From Bradyrhizobium sp. LTSP885 (GTDB lineage Bacteria; Pseudomonadota; Alphaproteobacteria; Rhizobiales; Xanthobacteraceae): a stretch of DNA of 64,000 nt. Under the pieces are notes generated by a model. That model ran no database searches and had not been told where the DNA came from. It saw only the letters and a program-made list of their open reading frames with translations. The position numbers were made by a program, and so were the translations under genes. The DNA lies in contig NZ_JYMT01000033.1 of assembly GCF_000938305.1 (NCBI RefSeq), forward strand, positions 56,753 to 120,752, written 5' to 3'. Shown here piece after piece: positions 8,051-16,015 of the stretch (position 1 is the stretch's first letter; every line of letters starts with the position of its first letter).

Positions 8051-9838
8051 ATGCTGTCCACCCGTTTCAACCGCCTGACGATTGCCCTTCTTGCCGCCGC
8101 CGCGCTTGTCGTGCCGGCGCAGCTGTCGGCGCAAACCCCCGATCATCCCACCGACAATTCAGCGCAATTCCCGAACAGGAATGACTTGAAGTCGCTGACC
8201 ACAGCGGGCAGTTATCTCGCCGCCCGCCACGCCAGCGTCGAGCGCGATGCGACCTCGGCTGCGGCGTTTTACCGCTCGGCGCTGCGCACCGATCCGAAGA
8301 ACTCTGAGCTGCTCGACCGCGCCTTCATCTCCTCGCTCGCCGATGGCGACATCGACGAGGCCGTCAAGCTCGCCGACCGCATCCTGACCCTGGACAAGGC
8401 CAACCGCGTCGCCCGTCTCGTCGTCGGCGTGCGCGACCTCAAGACCAAGAAATACGCAAGCGCGCAGTCCAACATCAATCAGTCGGTCCGCGGCCCGATC
8501 ACCGATCTGGTAGCGACGCTGCTGTCGGCCTGGGCGAGCTATGGCGCGGGCGACAGCAAGGGCGCGGTCGCCGGCATCGACAAGCTGACCGGGCCGGACT
8601 GGTACCCGATCTTCAAGGATCTGCACGCCGGCATGATCCTCGAGCTCGCCGGCAAGGACAAGGACGCCGGCACCCGCTTCGAGCGCGCCTACAAGCTCGA
8701 CGATTCGATGCTGCGCACGGTCGACGAATATGCCCGCTGGTCGTCGCGCAACAAGGACGCGGCGGCCGCCACCGCGCTTTACGAGGCCTTCGACAAGAAG
8801 CTGCCGCGCCATCCGCTGGTGCTGGAAGGCATCAAGGAGGCCAAGGCCGGCAAGAAACTGCCGCCGCTGGTCGAGAGCCCGCAGGCCGGCGCCGCCGAGG
8901 CGCTCTACGGCATCGGCGCGACGCTGACCCGGCGCGGCGGCGAGGACCTCGCGCTGGTCTATCTGCAGCTTGCGCTCTATCTGCAGCCCAACCATCCGTT
9001 GGCGCTGCTCTCGCTTGCCGATCTCTATGAATCGGTGAAGAAGCCGGCGATGGCGATCAAGGTCTACGAGCGGATGCCGGCGTCCTCGCCGCTGAAGCGC
9101 AACGCGCAGATCCAGCTCGCGACCAATCTCGATGCCGCCGACCGCAGCGACGAGGCGATCAAGATCCTGAAGGATGTCACCGCAGACTCGCCGAAGGACG
9201 TCGAGGCCATCATGGCGCTCGGCAATGTCGAGCGCGGCCGCAAGAAGTTCGCCGATTGCGTCGGCACCTATTCGCAGGCGATCGACGCGCTGCCGGAGGG
9301 CGGCGACAAGAACGCCTGGGTCACCTACTACTACCGCGGCATCTGCGAGGAGCGCTCCAAGCAGTGGAAAAAGGCCGAGGCCGACATGCGCAAGGCGCTC
9401 GACATGCAGCCCGAGCAGCCGCATGTGCTGAACTATCTCGGCTATTCCTGGATCGACCAGGGCATCAACCTCGACGAAGGCATGAAGATGATCAAGCGTG
9501 CCGTCGATCAGCGCCCTGACGACGGCTACATCGTCGACTCGCTCGGCTGGGCCTATTTCCGGATCGGCAATTACGAAGAGGCGGTGAAGAACCTCGAACG
9601 CGCGATCGACCTGAAGCCGGAAGATCCGACCATCAACGACCATCTCGGCGACGCCTATTGGCGCATCGGCCGCACGCTGGAAGCCAAGTTCCAGTGGGCA
9701 CATGCCCGCGACCTCAAGCCCGAGCCGGAAGAGCTGCCGAAGATCCAGGCCAAGATCGACAACGGCCTGCCCGATGATGCCTCCTCGTCCGCCGCCTCCG
9801 CCGACAAGAAGAAGGACGACGACGGCAAGGGCGGCTAG
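8051..9838 (+). CDS. Exported tetratricopeptide-repeat protein
   Basis: A 595-residue protein with an N-terminal export signal (LTIALLAAAALVVPAQLSAQ, residues 9-28) and TPR helices through most of its length. Clear repeats include EDLALVYLQLALYLQPNHPLA, GNYEEAVKNLERAIDLKPEDP and the terminal GDAYWRIGRTLEAKFQWAHA. It resembles the tetratricopeptide proteins common in rhizobia whose role is protein-protein scaffolding in the periplasm or cell envelope; no partner can be named. ATG 8051 fits the signal peptide better than the upstream TTG 8018. The tail is Lys/Asp-rich. Confidence 0.88.
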   Translation: MLSTRFNRLTIALLAAAALVVPAQLSAQTPDHPTDNSAQFPNRNDLKSLTTAGSYLAARHASVERDATSAAAFYRSALRTDPKNSELLDRAFISSLADGDIDEAVKLADRILTLDKANRVARLVVGVRDLKTKKYASAQSNINQSVRGPITDLVATLLSAWASYGAGDSKGAVAGIDKLTGPDWYPIFKDLHAGMILELAGKDKDAGTRFERAYKLDDSMLRTVDEYARWSSRNKDAAAATALYEAFDKKLPRHPLVLEGIKEAKAGKKLPPLVESPQAGAAEALYGIGATLTRRGGEDLALVYLQLALYLQPNHPLALLSLADLYESVKKPAMAIKVYERMPASSPLKRNAQIQLATNLDAADRSDEAIKILKDVTADSPKDVEAIMALGNVERGRKKFADCVGTYSQAIDALPEGGDKNAWVTYYYRGICEERSKQWKKAEADMRKALDMQPEQPHVLNYLGYSWIDQGINLDEGMKMIKRAVDQRPDDGYIVDSLGWAYFRIGNYEEAVKNLERAIDLKPEDPTINDHLGDAYWRIGRTLEAKFQWAHARDLKPEPEELPKIQAKIDNGLPDDASSSAASADKKKDDDGKGG

Positions 9839-9847
9839 GGCTTGCTC

Positions 9848-9928
9848 CGTCATTCCGGGATGGTCCGAAGGACCAGACCCGGAATCTCGAGATTCCGGGT
9901 TCGCCCTTCGGGCGCCCCGGAATGACAG
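9848..9928. repeat. Dispersed palindromic repeat (CGTCATTCCGGG family), copy 1
   Basis: Starts CGTCATTCCGGGATGG and ends GCGCCCCGGAATGACAG, with the internal palindrome CCGGAATCTCGAGATTCCGG. A second copy of the same family, carrying an internal insertion, is at 24864-24989. Confidence 0.8.
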
Positions 9929-10021
9929 CAAGTCCGGAATATCCACCCAAACAAAGAGATAGGATCGTGGTGCGATTTACGCTAATCGCATCGCGATCTT
10001 GTTTTTTAGGGGTATTTCGCC

Positions 10022-10909
10022 GTGCCGGCGCTTGTTGAAGAGGGACGTGCCAAGGTCAACCTGACGCTGAAGGTGATCGGGCGGCGCGTCGATGGTTTTC
10101 ATGATCTGGAAAGCGTGGTCGCGTTCGCCGACTGCGCCGATCGGCTCACGCTGGAGCCGGGCTCCGTGCTTGCGCTGACGATGGAAGGACCGTTGGCGGA
10201 GGCCTGCGGCGATACCTCTGATAATCTGGTGCTCAAGGCCGCGCGGCTGCTCGGTGAGCGCGTCGCGGACCTCAAGGTCGGCCACTTCACGCTGGAGAAG
10301 GTGCTGCCGGTTGCAGCCGGCATCGGCGGCGGCTCGGCGGATGCCGCAGCGGCGCTGCGGCTGCTGGCGCGGCTCAACGAGCTCGCGCTCGACGACAAGC
10401 GCATCATGGAGGTCGCGTTGCAGACCGGCGCCGATGTGCCGGTGTGCGTCGCCTCGCACGCCTGCGACATGTCCGGCGTCGGCGAGAGCCTGCTGTCGCT
10501 CGATCTGCCGAAACTGCCCTGCGTGCTGGTCAATCCGCGCGTGCCGGTCGCAACCAAGGACGTCTTCAACGCACTCGGCCTGCGCCACGGCGATCTGCTG
10601 GTCGGCGCCACGGACATCATGATGCAGCGGCCGTCCTGGCCCGATGCGAGCTGCGCGATCGACGACTGGATCGAGGCGCTGACGCGCGGCAGCAACGATC
10701 TCGAGAGCCCCGCCGCGCGCATCGAGCCCGTGATCAGCGAGGTGCTGACGGCGCTGCGCGAGACCGCGGGCGTGCGGCTTGTCCGCATGTCGGGCTCGGG
10801 CGCGACATGTTTTGCGGTGTTCGCCGATGACACCGCCGCGCAGGCTGCCAGCGAAAAGCTCCGTGCCGCGCACCCCGGCTGGTGGGTGCATGCGGGCACG
10901 CTGAGCTGA
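10022..10909 (+). CDS. ispE: 4-diphosphocytidyl-2-C-methyl-D-erythritol kinase
   Basis: Phosphorylates CDP-methylerythritol with ATP in the non-mevalonate isoprenoid pathway. At 295 residues it has the expected size. The GHMP-kinase ATP loop LPVAAGIGGGSADAAAALR spans 95-113; K11 in GRAKVNLTL and the aspartate in QTGADVPVC match the catalytic pair. The start is GTG 10022 (MPALVEEGRAK). The next gene, on the other strand, also belongs to isoprenoid metabolism (polyprenyl diphosphate synthase), which is a suggestive but not operonic link. Confidence 0.95.
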   Translation: MPALVEEGRAKVNLTLKVIGRRVDGFHDLESVVAFADCADRLTLEPGSVLALTMEGPLAEACGDTSDNLVLKAARLLGERVADLKVGHFTLEKVLPVAAGIGGGSADAAAALRLLARLNELALDDKRIMEVALQTGADVPVCVASHACDMSGVGESLLSLDLPKLPCVLVNPRVPVATKDVFNALGLRHGDLLVGATDIMMQRPSWPDASCAIDDWIEALTRGSNDLESPAARIEPVISEVLTALRETAGVRLVRMSGSGATCFAVFADDTAAQAASEKLRAAHPGWWVHAGTLS

Positions 10910-11227
10910 GCTCTGCCTCCGCAGGGGCGCACTGCCAAAATATCGAAAACAACCCCATGCAAAGTAGCCGGCGCCTGCCGGCGCCCGACACGACAAATGC
11001 CAAGCTCGGGCGATTCATGCCGCGAGAATGCGGATCTATGAGTCGCAAACCGCGCAACAAACTCGCTGTCGTCCCGGGCTTGACCCGGGACCCATAACCA
11101 CAAATGCGAGTTGTTGCGGAATGCTGGGGCCACGGCCCGCTTCAACAACTCAACCCTGTGGTTATGGGTCCCTGCTTTCGCAGGGACGACGGCGGTGTGT
11201 TTGGCTCAATTGGTGGATACGGCGAGC
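10910..11227. other. Intergenic stretch between convergent ispE and the polyprenyl synthase gene
   Basis: The 318 bases hold no convincing gene. The right half is the dispersed repeat listed at 11068-11190. The left half (10910-11067) shows nothing I can name. Confidence 0.55.
11068..11190. repeat. Dispersed repeat (GTCGTCCCGGGCTTGACCCGGGACCCATAACC family), copy 1
   Basis: Begins GTCGTCCCGGGCTTGACCC and ends GGTCCCTGCTTTCGCAGGGACGAC, with CCATAACCACA near one end answered by TGTGGTTATGG near the other. The same ends enclose a different centre at 41123-41243, so it is a mobile or amplified element rather than a simple terminator. Confidence 0.85.
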
Positions 11228-12238
11228 CTAATGCGACCGTGCCAAACAGAACGCCACCACCTCTTGCAGCGCCGTCTTCATTGGCGAGGGCGGGAACAGT
11301 GCGAGCGCGTCGACCGCCATGGCGCCGTAGTGATGGGCGCGGCTGATGGTGTCTTCGAGGGCGCGGTGCTTGGTCATCAGCCCGATGGCGTGGTCGAGAT
11401 CGTTGGCGCCGATCTCGCCGCGCTCCAGCGCACGGACCCAGAACTTGCGCTCGGTGTCGTTGCCGCGGCGGAATGCCAGTACCACCGGCAGCGTGATCTT
11501 GCCCTCGCGGAAATCGTCGCCGACATTCTTGCCGAGCTTGGCGGACTTGCCGCCATAGTCGAGCACGTCGTCGACCAGCTGGAAGGCGATGCCGAGATTC
11601 ATGCCGACCGAGCGGCAGGCGGTCTGCTCCGCCTTGGGCCGGTTGGCAATGACAGGACCGACCTCGCAAGCCGCGGCGAACAGCTCGGCGGTCTTGCCAC
11701 GGATCACGGCGAGATATTCGTCTTCGGTGGTCGCGGTGTTCTTGGCCGCGGCAAGCTGCATCACCTCGCCTTCGGCGATGGTGGCCGCAGCGGCCGAGAG
11801 GATGTCGAGCGCGCGCAGCGAGCCGACCTCGACCATCATCCGGAACGCCTGGCCGAGCAGGAAGTCGCCGACCAGCACGCTGGCCTCATTGCCCCACAGC
11901 ATCCGGGCCGACAATTTGCCGCGGCGCAGCTCGCTCTCGTCGACCACGTCGTCATGCAGCAGCGTCGCGGTGTGCATGAATTCGACCGCGGCGGCGAGCT
12001 TGATATGGCCGTCGCCGGAATAGTCAGACAATTGGGCCATCGCCAGAGTGAGCATCGGCCGCAGCCGCTTGCCCCCGGAAGAGATCAAATGGTTGGCGAC
12101 CTCGGGGATCATGGTGACCTCCGAGCCGGTGCGCGACAGGATGGCCGCGTTGACGCGCTCCATGTCGGCGGCGACAAGTCCCACCAGCCCGTCGATCGAA
12201 GCATTGGACGGGCTTTCGAAGGGTACAATAACCGCCAC
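11228..12238 (-). CDS. ispB: Polyprenyl (octaprenyl/decaprenyl) diphosphate synthase
   Basis: Makes the long isoprenoid side chain of ubiquinone by adding isopentenyl diphosphate units. The 336-residue protein has both aspartate-rich motifs: HDDVVDESELRRGK (first) and FQLVDDVLDY (second), plus GGKRLRP near residue 50. I place the start at GTG 12238 (MAVIVPFESPS), the usual N-terminus in Bradyrhizobium; the longer frame upstream is lower quality and overlaps the divergent DUF2007 gene. Chain length (C40 or C50) cannot be read from the sequence. Confidence 0.92.
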   Translation of the reverse strand: MAVIVPFESPSNASIDGLVGLVAADMERVNAAILSRTGSEVTMIPEVANHLISSGGKRLRPMLTLAMAQLSDYSGDGHIKLAAAVEFMHTATLLHDDVVDESELRRGKLSARMLWGNEASVLVGDFLLGQAFRMMVEVGSLRALDILSAAAATIAEGEVMQLAAAKNTATTEDEYLAVIRGKTAELFAAACEVGPVIANRPKAEQTACRSVGMNLGIAFQLVDDVLDYGGKSAKLGKNVGDDFREGKITLPVVLAFRRGNDTERKFWVRALERGEIGANDLDHAIGLMTKHRALEDTISRAHHYGAMAVDALALFPPSPMKTALQEVVAFCLARSH

Positions 12239-12373
12239 GCTGGTCTCCAATTTTGCCGAATTCGCACTATCCTCAGCTATAACAATAGAAACTGCGCAGT
12301 GAAGCGGCAAGGCCACGAAGTTGTTGACATGTGTCGCAGGGGCCGCACAGCCGGGGCCAGAGGAGAGCTGAAT

Positions 12374-12601
12374 TTGCGGGAATTGGTTCGAACCAACGAC
12401 ATCGTGCTGGTCTCCGCCGTCGGCGCGCTGCTTGATGGCGCCAACATCCATCATCTGGTGCTTGACCAGAACATGAGCATTATCGAGGGCTCGCTCGGCG
12501 TGCTGCCGCGGCGGATCCTGGTCCATGAGGATGACAACCGCGAGGCGCGCCAGCTGCTGACCGATGCCGGGCTCGCCCACGAATTGCGAGCCGATGAATA
12601 A
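12374..12601 (+). CDS. DUF2007 domain protein
   Basis: A 75-residue protein reading (M)RELVRTNDIVLVSAVGALL from TTG 12374, with AGGAGAG seven bases upstream. The sequence through LPRRILVHEDDNREARQLLTDAGL is a DUF2007 domain, a small fold proposed to bind signals or proteins; function unproven. Its stop overlaps the ATG of the following methyltransferase by eight bases, so the two are translated together. It is divergent from the polyprenyl synthase gene, with about 135 bp between them. Confidence 0.85.
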   Translation: MRELVRTNDIVLVSAVGALLDGANIHHLVLDQNMSIIEGSLGVLPRRILVHEDDNREARQLLTDAGLAHELRADE

Positions 12602-13373
12602 TCTTGCGAATAATCCCGCCCCCGATGTCACCGAGGACGGATTTCTCGGCGGGCAGTTGAAATTGCGGCAGCCGCGGACCGGTCATCGCGCCGGCCATGA
12701 CGCGATCCTGCTGGCCGCAGCGACGCCGGCACGATCGGGCGATCGCGTCGTCGACCTCGGTTCCGGCGTCGGCGCGGCCGGGCTCGCGGTAGCCCGCCGC
12801 GTGGCCGGGATCGATCTCGCTTTGGTCGAGATCGACCCGACATTGGCGGCGCTCGCGCGCGGCAATGCCGCAGCCAATGCGATTGCCGCCGACGTGATCG
12901 TGCTCGATGTCGAGGCCACAGCGTCTGTGTTTGCCGCCGCCGGCCTCGCGCCTGACAGCGCCGATGTCGTGCTGATGAACCCGCCGTTCAACGATCCCGC
13001 CAGGCATCGCGCCTCGCCGGACAGCGTTCGCGAGCGCGCCCATGTTGCAACCGCGACGACGCTGGAGAGTTGGGTTCATGTGGCGCGGCGGATGCTCAAA
13101 TCGAACGGGCGGCTTGCGATGATCTGGCGGGCCGACGGTATAGCCGAGGTGCTGGCTGCGCTCGACCGCGGTTTCGGCAGTGTCGAGATCCTGCCGGTTC
13201 ACGCCGATGTGAGGGGACCGGCGATCCGGATCCTGGTGCGCGCCACCAAGGGCGGACGGGCGCCGACGCAGCTGCACGCCGCGCTGCTGCTCAATGATGA
13301 GTCAGGGGTGCCCAATAAATGGGTGCAGGAGATATTAGCTGGGAACGGAGGATTACCGCTGTCACGGCCGTAA
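12594..13373 (+). CDS. TrmN6 / YfiC-like class I methyltransferase
   Basis: A 259-residue SAM-dependent methyltransferase. The SAM loop is VVDLGSGVGAAGLAVA and the catalytic NPPF tetrapeptide (VVLMNPPFND) marks an N6-adenine methyltransferase of the tRNA1(Val) A37 / YfiC group. ATG 12594 overlaps the end of the DUF2007 gene, which is co-conserved with it in rhizobia as far as I recall. Substrate could be tRNA or rRNA adenine; the motif does not separate them. Confidence 0.85.
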   Translation: MNNLANNPAPDVTEDGFLGGQLKLRQPRTGHRAGHDAILLAAATPARSGDRVVDLGSGVGAAGLAVARRVAGIDLALVEIDPTLAALARGNAAANAIAADVIVLDVEATASVFAAAGLAPDSADVVLMNPPFNDPARHRASPDSVRERAHVATATTLESWVHVARRMLKSNGRLAMIWRADGIAEVLAALDRGFGSVEILPVHADVRGPAIRILVRATKGGRAPTQLHAALLLNDESGVPNKWVQEILAGNGGLPLSRP

Positions 13374-13411
13374 CGGGCAGCGTCGCTGCCCGTGTCGTCA
13401 TCGGGATCGAC

Positions 13412-13510
13412 TTACTGCGGAGCCGTTTCTGACTGCCGTTCCGGCGTTGACGTGAAGTGGACCGCCGCAAGGAGTGTACTGATCAGCAAAATCAGCAGAT
13501 AGATTTTCAT
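13412..13510 (-). CDS. Small hydrophobic peptide, 32 residues
   Basis: Reading leftward from ATG 13510: MKIYLLILLISTLLAAVHF, then a polar tail STPERQSETAPQ and a TAA stop. GGAGAG lies six bases before the ATG. The hydrophobic run is long enough for one membrane segment or an uncleaved signal. It sits alone between two genes of the other strand. Function unknown; the good ribosome binding site and segment layout argue it is real. Confidence 0.6.
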   Translation of the reverse strand: MKIYLLILLISTLLAAVHFTSTPERQSETAPQ

Positions 13511-13618
13511 GTGGCTCTCCGCCCGCGCATTTCCGCCCCAACGGCCGAACTGCAAAATGCGTTCCGCCTACTCCAATGACAGTGGCGTGATAAAAAGTGG
13601 TTAATTCGAGGTAACTGA

Positions 13619-14530
13619 ATGAGTGAACAAATAAGTGATCGCGCGCCCCGTCCGGGACTGCTCGAGCGGATCCAGGGTTTCCTTCCGGCCCGGCTGCGTC
13701 GCGGCGTGGCTGTTGTGCCGGTGGTGCGGCTATCAGGCGTGATCGGCGCGGTGACGCCGCTGCGGCCGGGAATGTCGCTCGCCGGTGTCGCCAAGTTGCT
13801 GGAGCGCGCCTTTGGCACCAGGAATGCCAAGGCGGTCGCGCTGGTGATCAACTCGCCGGGCGGTTCGCCGGTGCAGTCACGGCAGATCTATCTGCGCATC
13901 CGTCAACTGGCCGCCGAGAAGAAGCTGCCGGTGCTGGTGTTCGTCGAGGACGTCGCGGCTTCCGGCGGCTACATGATCGCCTGCGCGGGCGACGAGATTT
14001 ATTGCGACCCGTCCTCGATCCTGGGCTCGATCGGCGTGGTCGGCGGCGGCTTCGGCTTCGAGGAGGCGATCAAGAAAATTGGTGTCGAGCGGCGGCTCTA
14101 TACGGCCGGCACGCACAAGGCGACGCTCGATCCGTTCCTCCCCGAGAACGCTGACGACGTCGCGCGGCTGAAGGCGATCCAGCGCGAGATCCACACGATC
14201 TTCATCGCGCTGGTGAAGCAGAGCCGGGCCGGCCGGCTGAAGGGCACCGACGATCTGCTGTTCACCGGCGAATATTGGGCCGGCGAGACCTCGGTCGGTC
14301 TCGGGCTTGCCGACGGGATCGGCGATATCAGATCGACGCTCCGTGCCCGCTACGGCGAGAAGGTGTCGACACCGGTGATCGCGCCGGCCAGCGGCATGCT
14401 GTCCGGCCTGCTCGGCCGGCGCGCGCCGGGGGCGGGGTCGATGGCGCTGCTGGACGGGATCGGGGCCTTGCCCGACGACCTGATCTCGGCGCTGGAAACC
14501 CGGGCGATTTGGGCCAAATTCGGGTTCTGA
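13619..14530 (+). CDS. S49 family serine peptidase (SppA/SohB-like)
   Basis: A 303-residue peptidase of the signal-peptide-peptidase family, expected to degrade leftover signal peptides or membrane protein fragments. The nucleophile is S115 in VAASGGYMIA and the general base is probably K167 in AGTHKATLDPF; NSPGGSPVQS (79-87) is the oxyanion loop. Only one protease domain is present, as in SohB or the short SppA form, and no strong membrane anchor is seen at the N-terminus. ATG 13619 is preceded by GAGGTAACTGA. Confidence 0.9.
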   Translation: MSEQISDRAPRPGLLERIQGFLPARLRRGVAVVPVVRLSGVIGAVTPLRPGMSLAGVAKLLERAFGTRNAKAVALVINSPGGSPVQSRQIYLRIRQLAAEKKLPVLVFVEDVAASGGYMIACAGDEIYCDPSSILGSIGVVGGGFGFEEAIKKIGVERRLYTAGTHKATLDPFLPENADDVARLKAIQREIHTIFIALVKQSRAGRLKGTDDLLFTGEYWAGETSVGLGLADGIGDIRSTLRARYGEKVSTPVIAPASGMLSGLLGRRAPGAGSMALLDGIGALPDDLISALETRAIWAKFGF

Positions 14531-14645
14531 CACGTGGTTGTGAGCGCGCCATTTAGCCCCAAAAGCCCGATTGCGGCGCGGGCCCGGTTGCGCCAAAATG
14601 GTCTGTATTGGGGGCCTGACCGACGTGAACGACAAGGATCGACCG

Positions 14646-14837
14646 ATGCCGCCGCTGATTGCATTTGCGGGCGCCCTGGGTGGCCTGGCCGTGGTCCGCT
14701 GGGCGTACAGAACTGCCGTGCGGATCAACCAGGAACTCGAAGAGGCGCGCCTCTCCCGGGTGGCCGAACCCGCCCGCACAGGCGAGGTCAAAACCCTGCG
14801 CCGCGACCCTGTGACCGGCGCCTATCGGCCGGGTTAG
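14646..14837 (+). CDS. Small single-span membrane protein, 63 residues
   Basis: Begins MPPLIAFAGALGGLAVVRWA, one hydrophobic segment, then a charged tail ending VKTLRRDPVTGAYRPG. The RDPVTGAYRP ending is a conserved-looking motif of small rhizobial proteins of unknown role. An in-frame GTG at 14625 would add seven residues and is a possible start. It lies 115 bp after the S49 peptidase on the same strand, so it may be its operon partner. Confidence 0.7.
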   Translation: MPPLIAFAGALGGLAVVRWAYRTAVRINQELEEARLSRVAEPARTGEVKTLRRDPVTGAYRPG

Positions 14838-14847
14838 GGCGTGGTTC

Positions 14848-14991
14848 CCCCTCGCCCCGCTCTTGCGGGGAGAGGGTTGGGGTGAGGGGCTGCCTCCGCA
14901 AGCTCGAAAGATGTGAGTGTGCGGAGAGTCCCCCTCACCCGAAATTCGCGCGGGGCGCGAATTTCGACCTCTCCCCGCAAGCGGGGCGAGG
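14848..14991. repeat. Dispersed hairpin repeat (CCTCGCCCCGC...GCGGGGCGAGG)
   Basis: The outer arms CCCCTCGCCCCGCTCTTGCGG and its complement near 14975-14991 enclose inner inverted copies of CCCTCACC. It forms a large nested fold between the small membrane protein gene and glyQ. Typical of Bradyrhizobium intergenic repeats. Confidence 0.75.
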
Positions 14992-15079
14992 TAAGGCAGG
15001 CCCATCGCCTTGATTCCATTGGCCGCCGCCGATACGGTCCCGCGCGCTTCACACCCCCCTTGCGAGCCCCGTAGAGACG

Positions 15080-16015
15080 ATGGACGCCCTGCCTGACCAC
15101 ATGCGCCCGGAACGCTCGTTCCAGGGCTTCATCCTGGCCCTCCAGCGGTTCTGGGCGGAGCAGGGTTGCGTCATCCTGCAGCCCTACGACATGGAAATGG
15201 GCGCCGGCACCTTCCATCCCGCCACCACCCTGCGCGCGCTCGGACCAAAACCCTGGAACGCGGCTTATGTGCAGCCGTCGCGGCGGCCGAAGGACGGCCG
15301 CTACGGCGAAAATCCCAACCGGATGCAGCACTACTACCAGTTCCAGGTGATCATGAAGCCGTCGCCGCCGAATCTTCAGGACCTCTATTTGAAGTCGCTG
15401 GCCGCGATCGGCATCGATGCAAGCGTCCACGACATCCGCTTTGTCGAGGACGACTGGGAGAGCCCGACACTCGGCGCCTGGGGCCTTGGCTGGGAATGCT
15501 GGTGCGACGGCATGGAAGTCTCGCAGTTCACCTATTTCCAGCAGGTCGCCGGCGTCGAATGCGCGCCGGTCGCGGGCGAACTCACCTACGGGCTCGAGCG
15601 GCTCGCGATGTATGTGCAGGGCGTCGACCGCGTCTACGACCTTAACTTCAATGGCCGCGAGGGCGCCGACAAGGTCACCTATGGCGACGTGTTCCTGCAG
15701 GCCGAGCAGGAATATTCGCGGCACAATTTCGAATATGCCGACACCACGATGCTGTTCGAGCAATTCAGGATGGCCGAAGAGGCCTGCAAAAAATATCTCG
15801 CCGCTGGATGGCGCGAGCGAAGCAACGCGAAAGAACACCTGATGGCCTTGCCGGCCTATGACCAGTGCATCAAGGCGAGCCATGTGTTCAACCTGCTCGA
15901 TGCCCGCGGCGTCATCTCGGTGACCGAACGTCAAAGCTACATCGGGCGCGTGCGCGATCTGGCGAAGGCGTGCGGCGAGGCGTGGATCCACACTGAAACG
16001 GGCAGGGCGGCCTGA
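15080..16015 (+). CDS. glyQ: Glycine-tRNA ligase alpha subunit
   Basis: Catalytic subunit of the bacterial alpha2beta2 glycyl-tRNA synthetase. The 311 residues include QRFWAEQGCVILQPYDMEMGAGTFHPATTLRALGP, PSRRPKDGRYGENPNR and GWECWCDGMEVSQFTYFQQ, all hallmarks of GlyQ. ATG 15101 (MRPERSFQG) is an alternative start. The stop overlaps the ATG of glyS by one base, so the subunits are translationally coupled. Confidence 0.97.
   Translation: MDALPDHMRPERSFQGFILALQRFWAEQGCVILQPYDMEMGAGTFHPATTLRALGPKPWNAAYVQPSRRPKDGRYGENPNRMQHYYQFQVIMKPSPPNLQDLYLKSLAAIGIDASVHDIRFVEDDWESPTLGAWGLGWECWCDGMEVSQFTYFQQVAGVECAPVAGELTYGLERLAMYVQGVDRVYDLNFNGREGADKVTYGDVFLQAEQEYSRHNFEYADTTMLFEQFRMAEEACKKYLAAGWRERSNAKEHLMALPAYDQCIKASHVFNLLDARGVISVTERQSYIGRVRDLAKACGEAWIHTETGRAA

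Noticed and set aside
12239..12631. N-terminal extension of the polyprenyl synthase frame to 12631
   Set aside because: It runs antisense through DUF2007 and the methyltransferase start, and the residues do not resemble the family; GTG 12238 gives the normal N-terminus.
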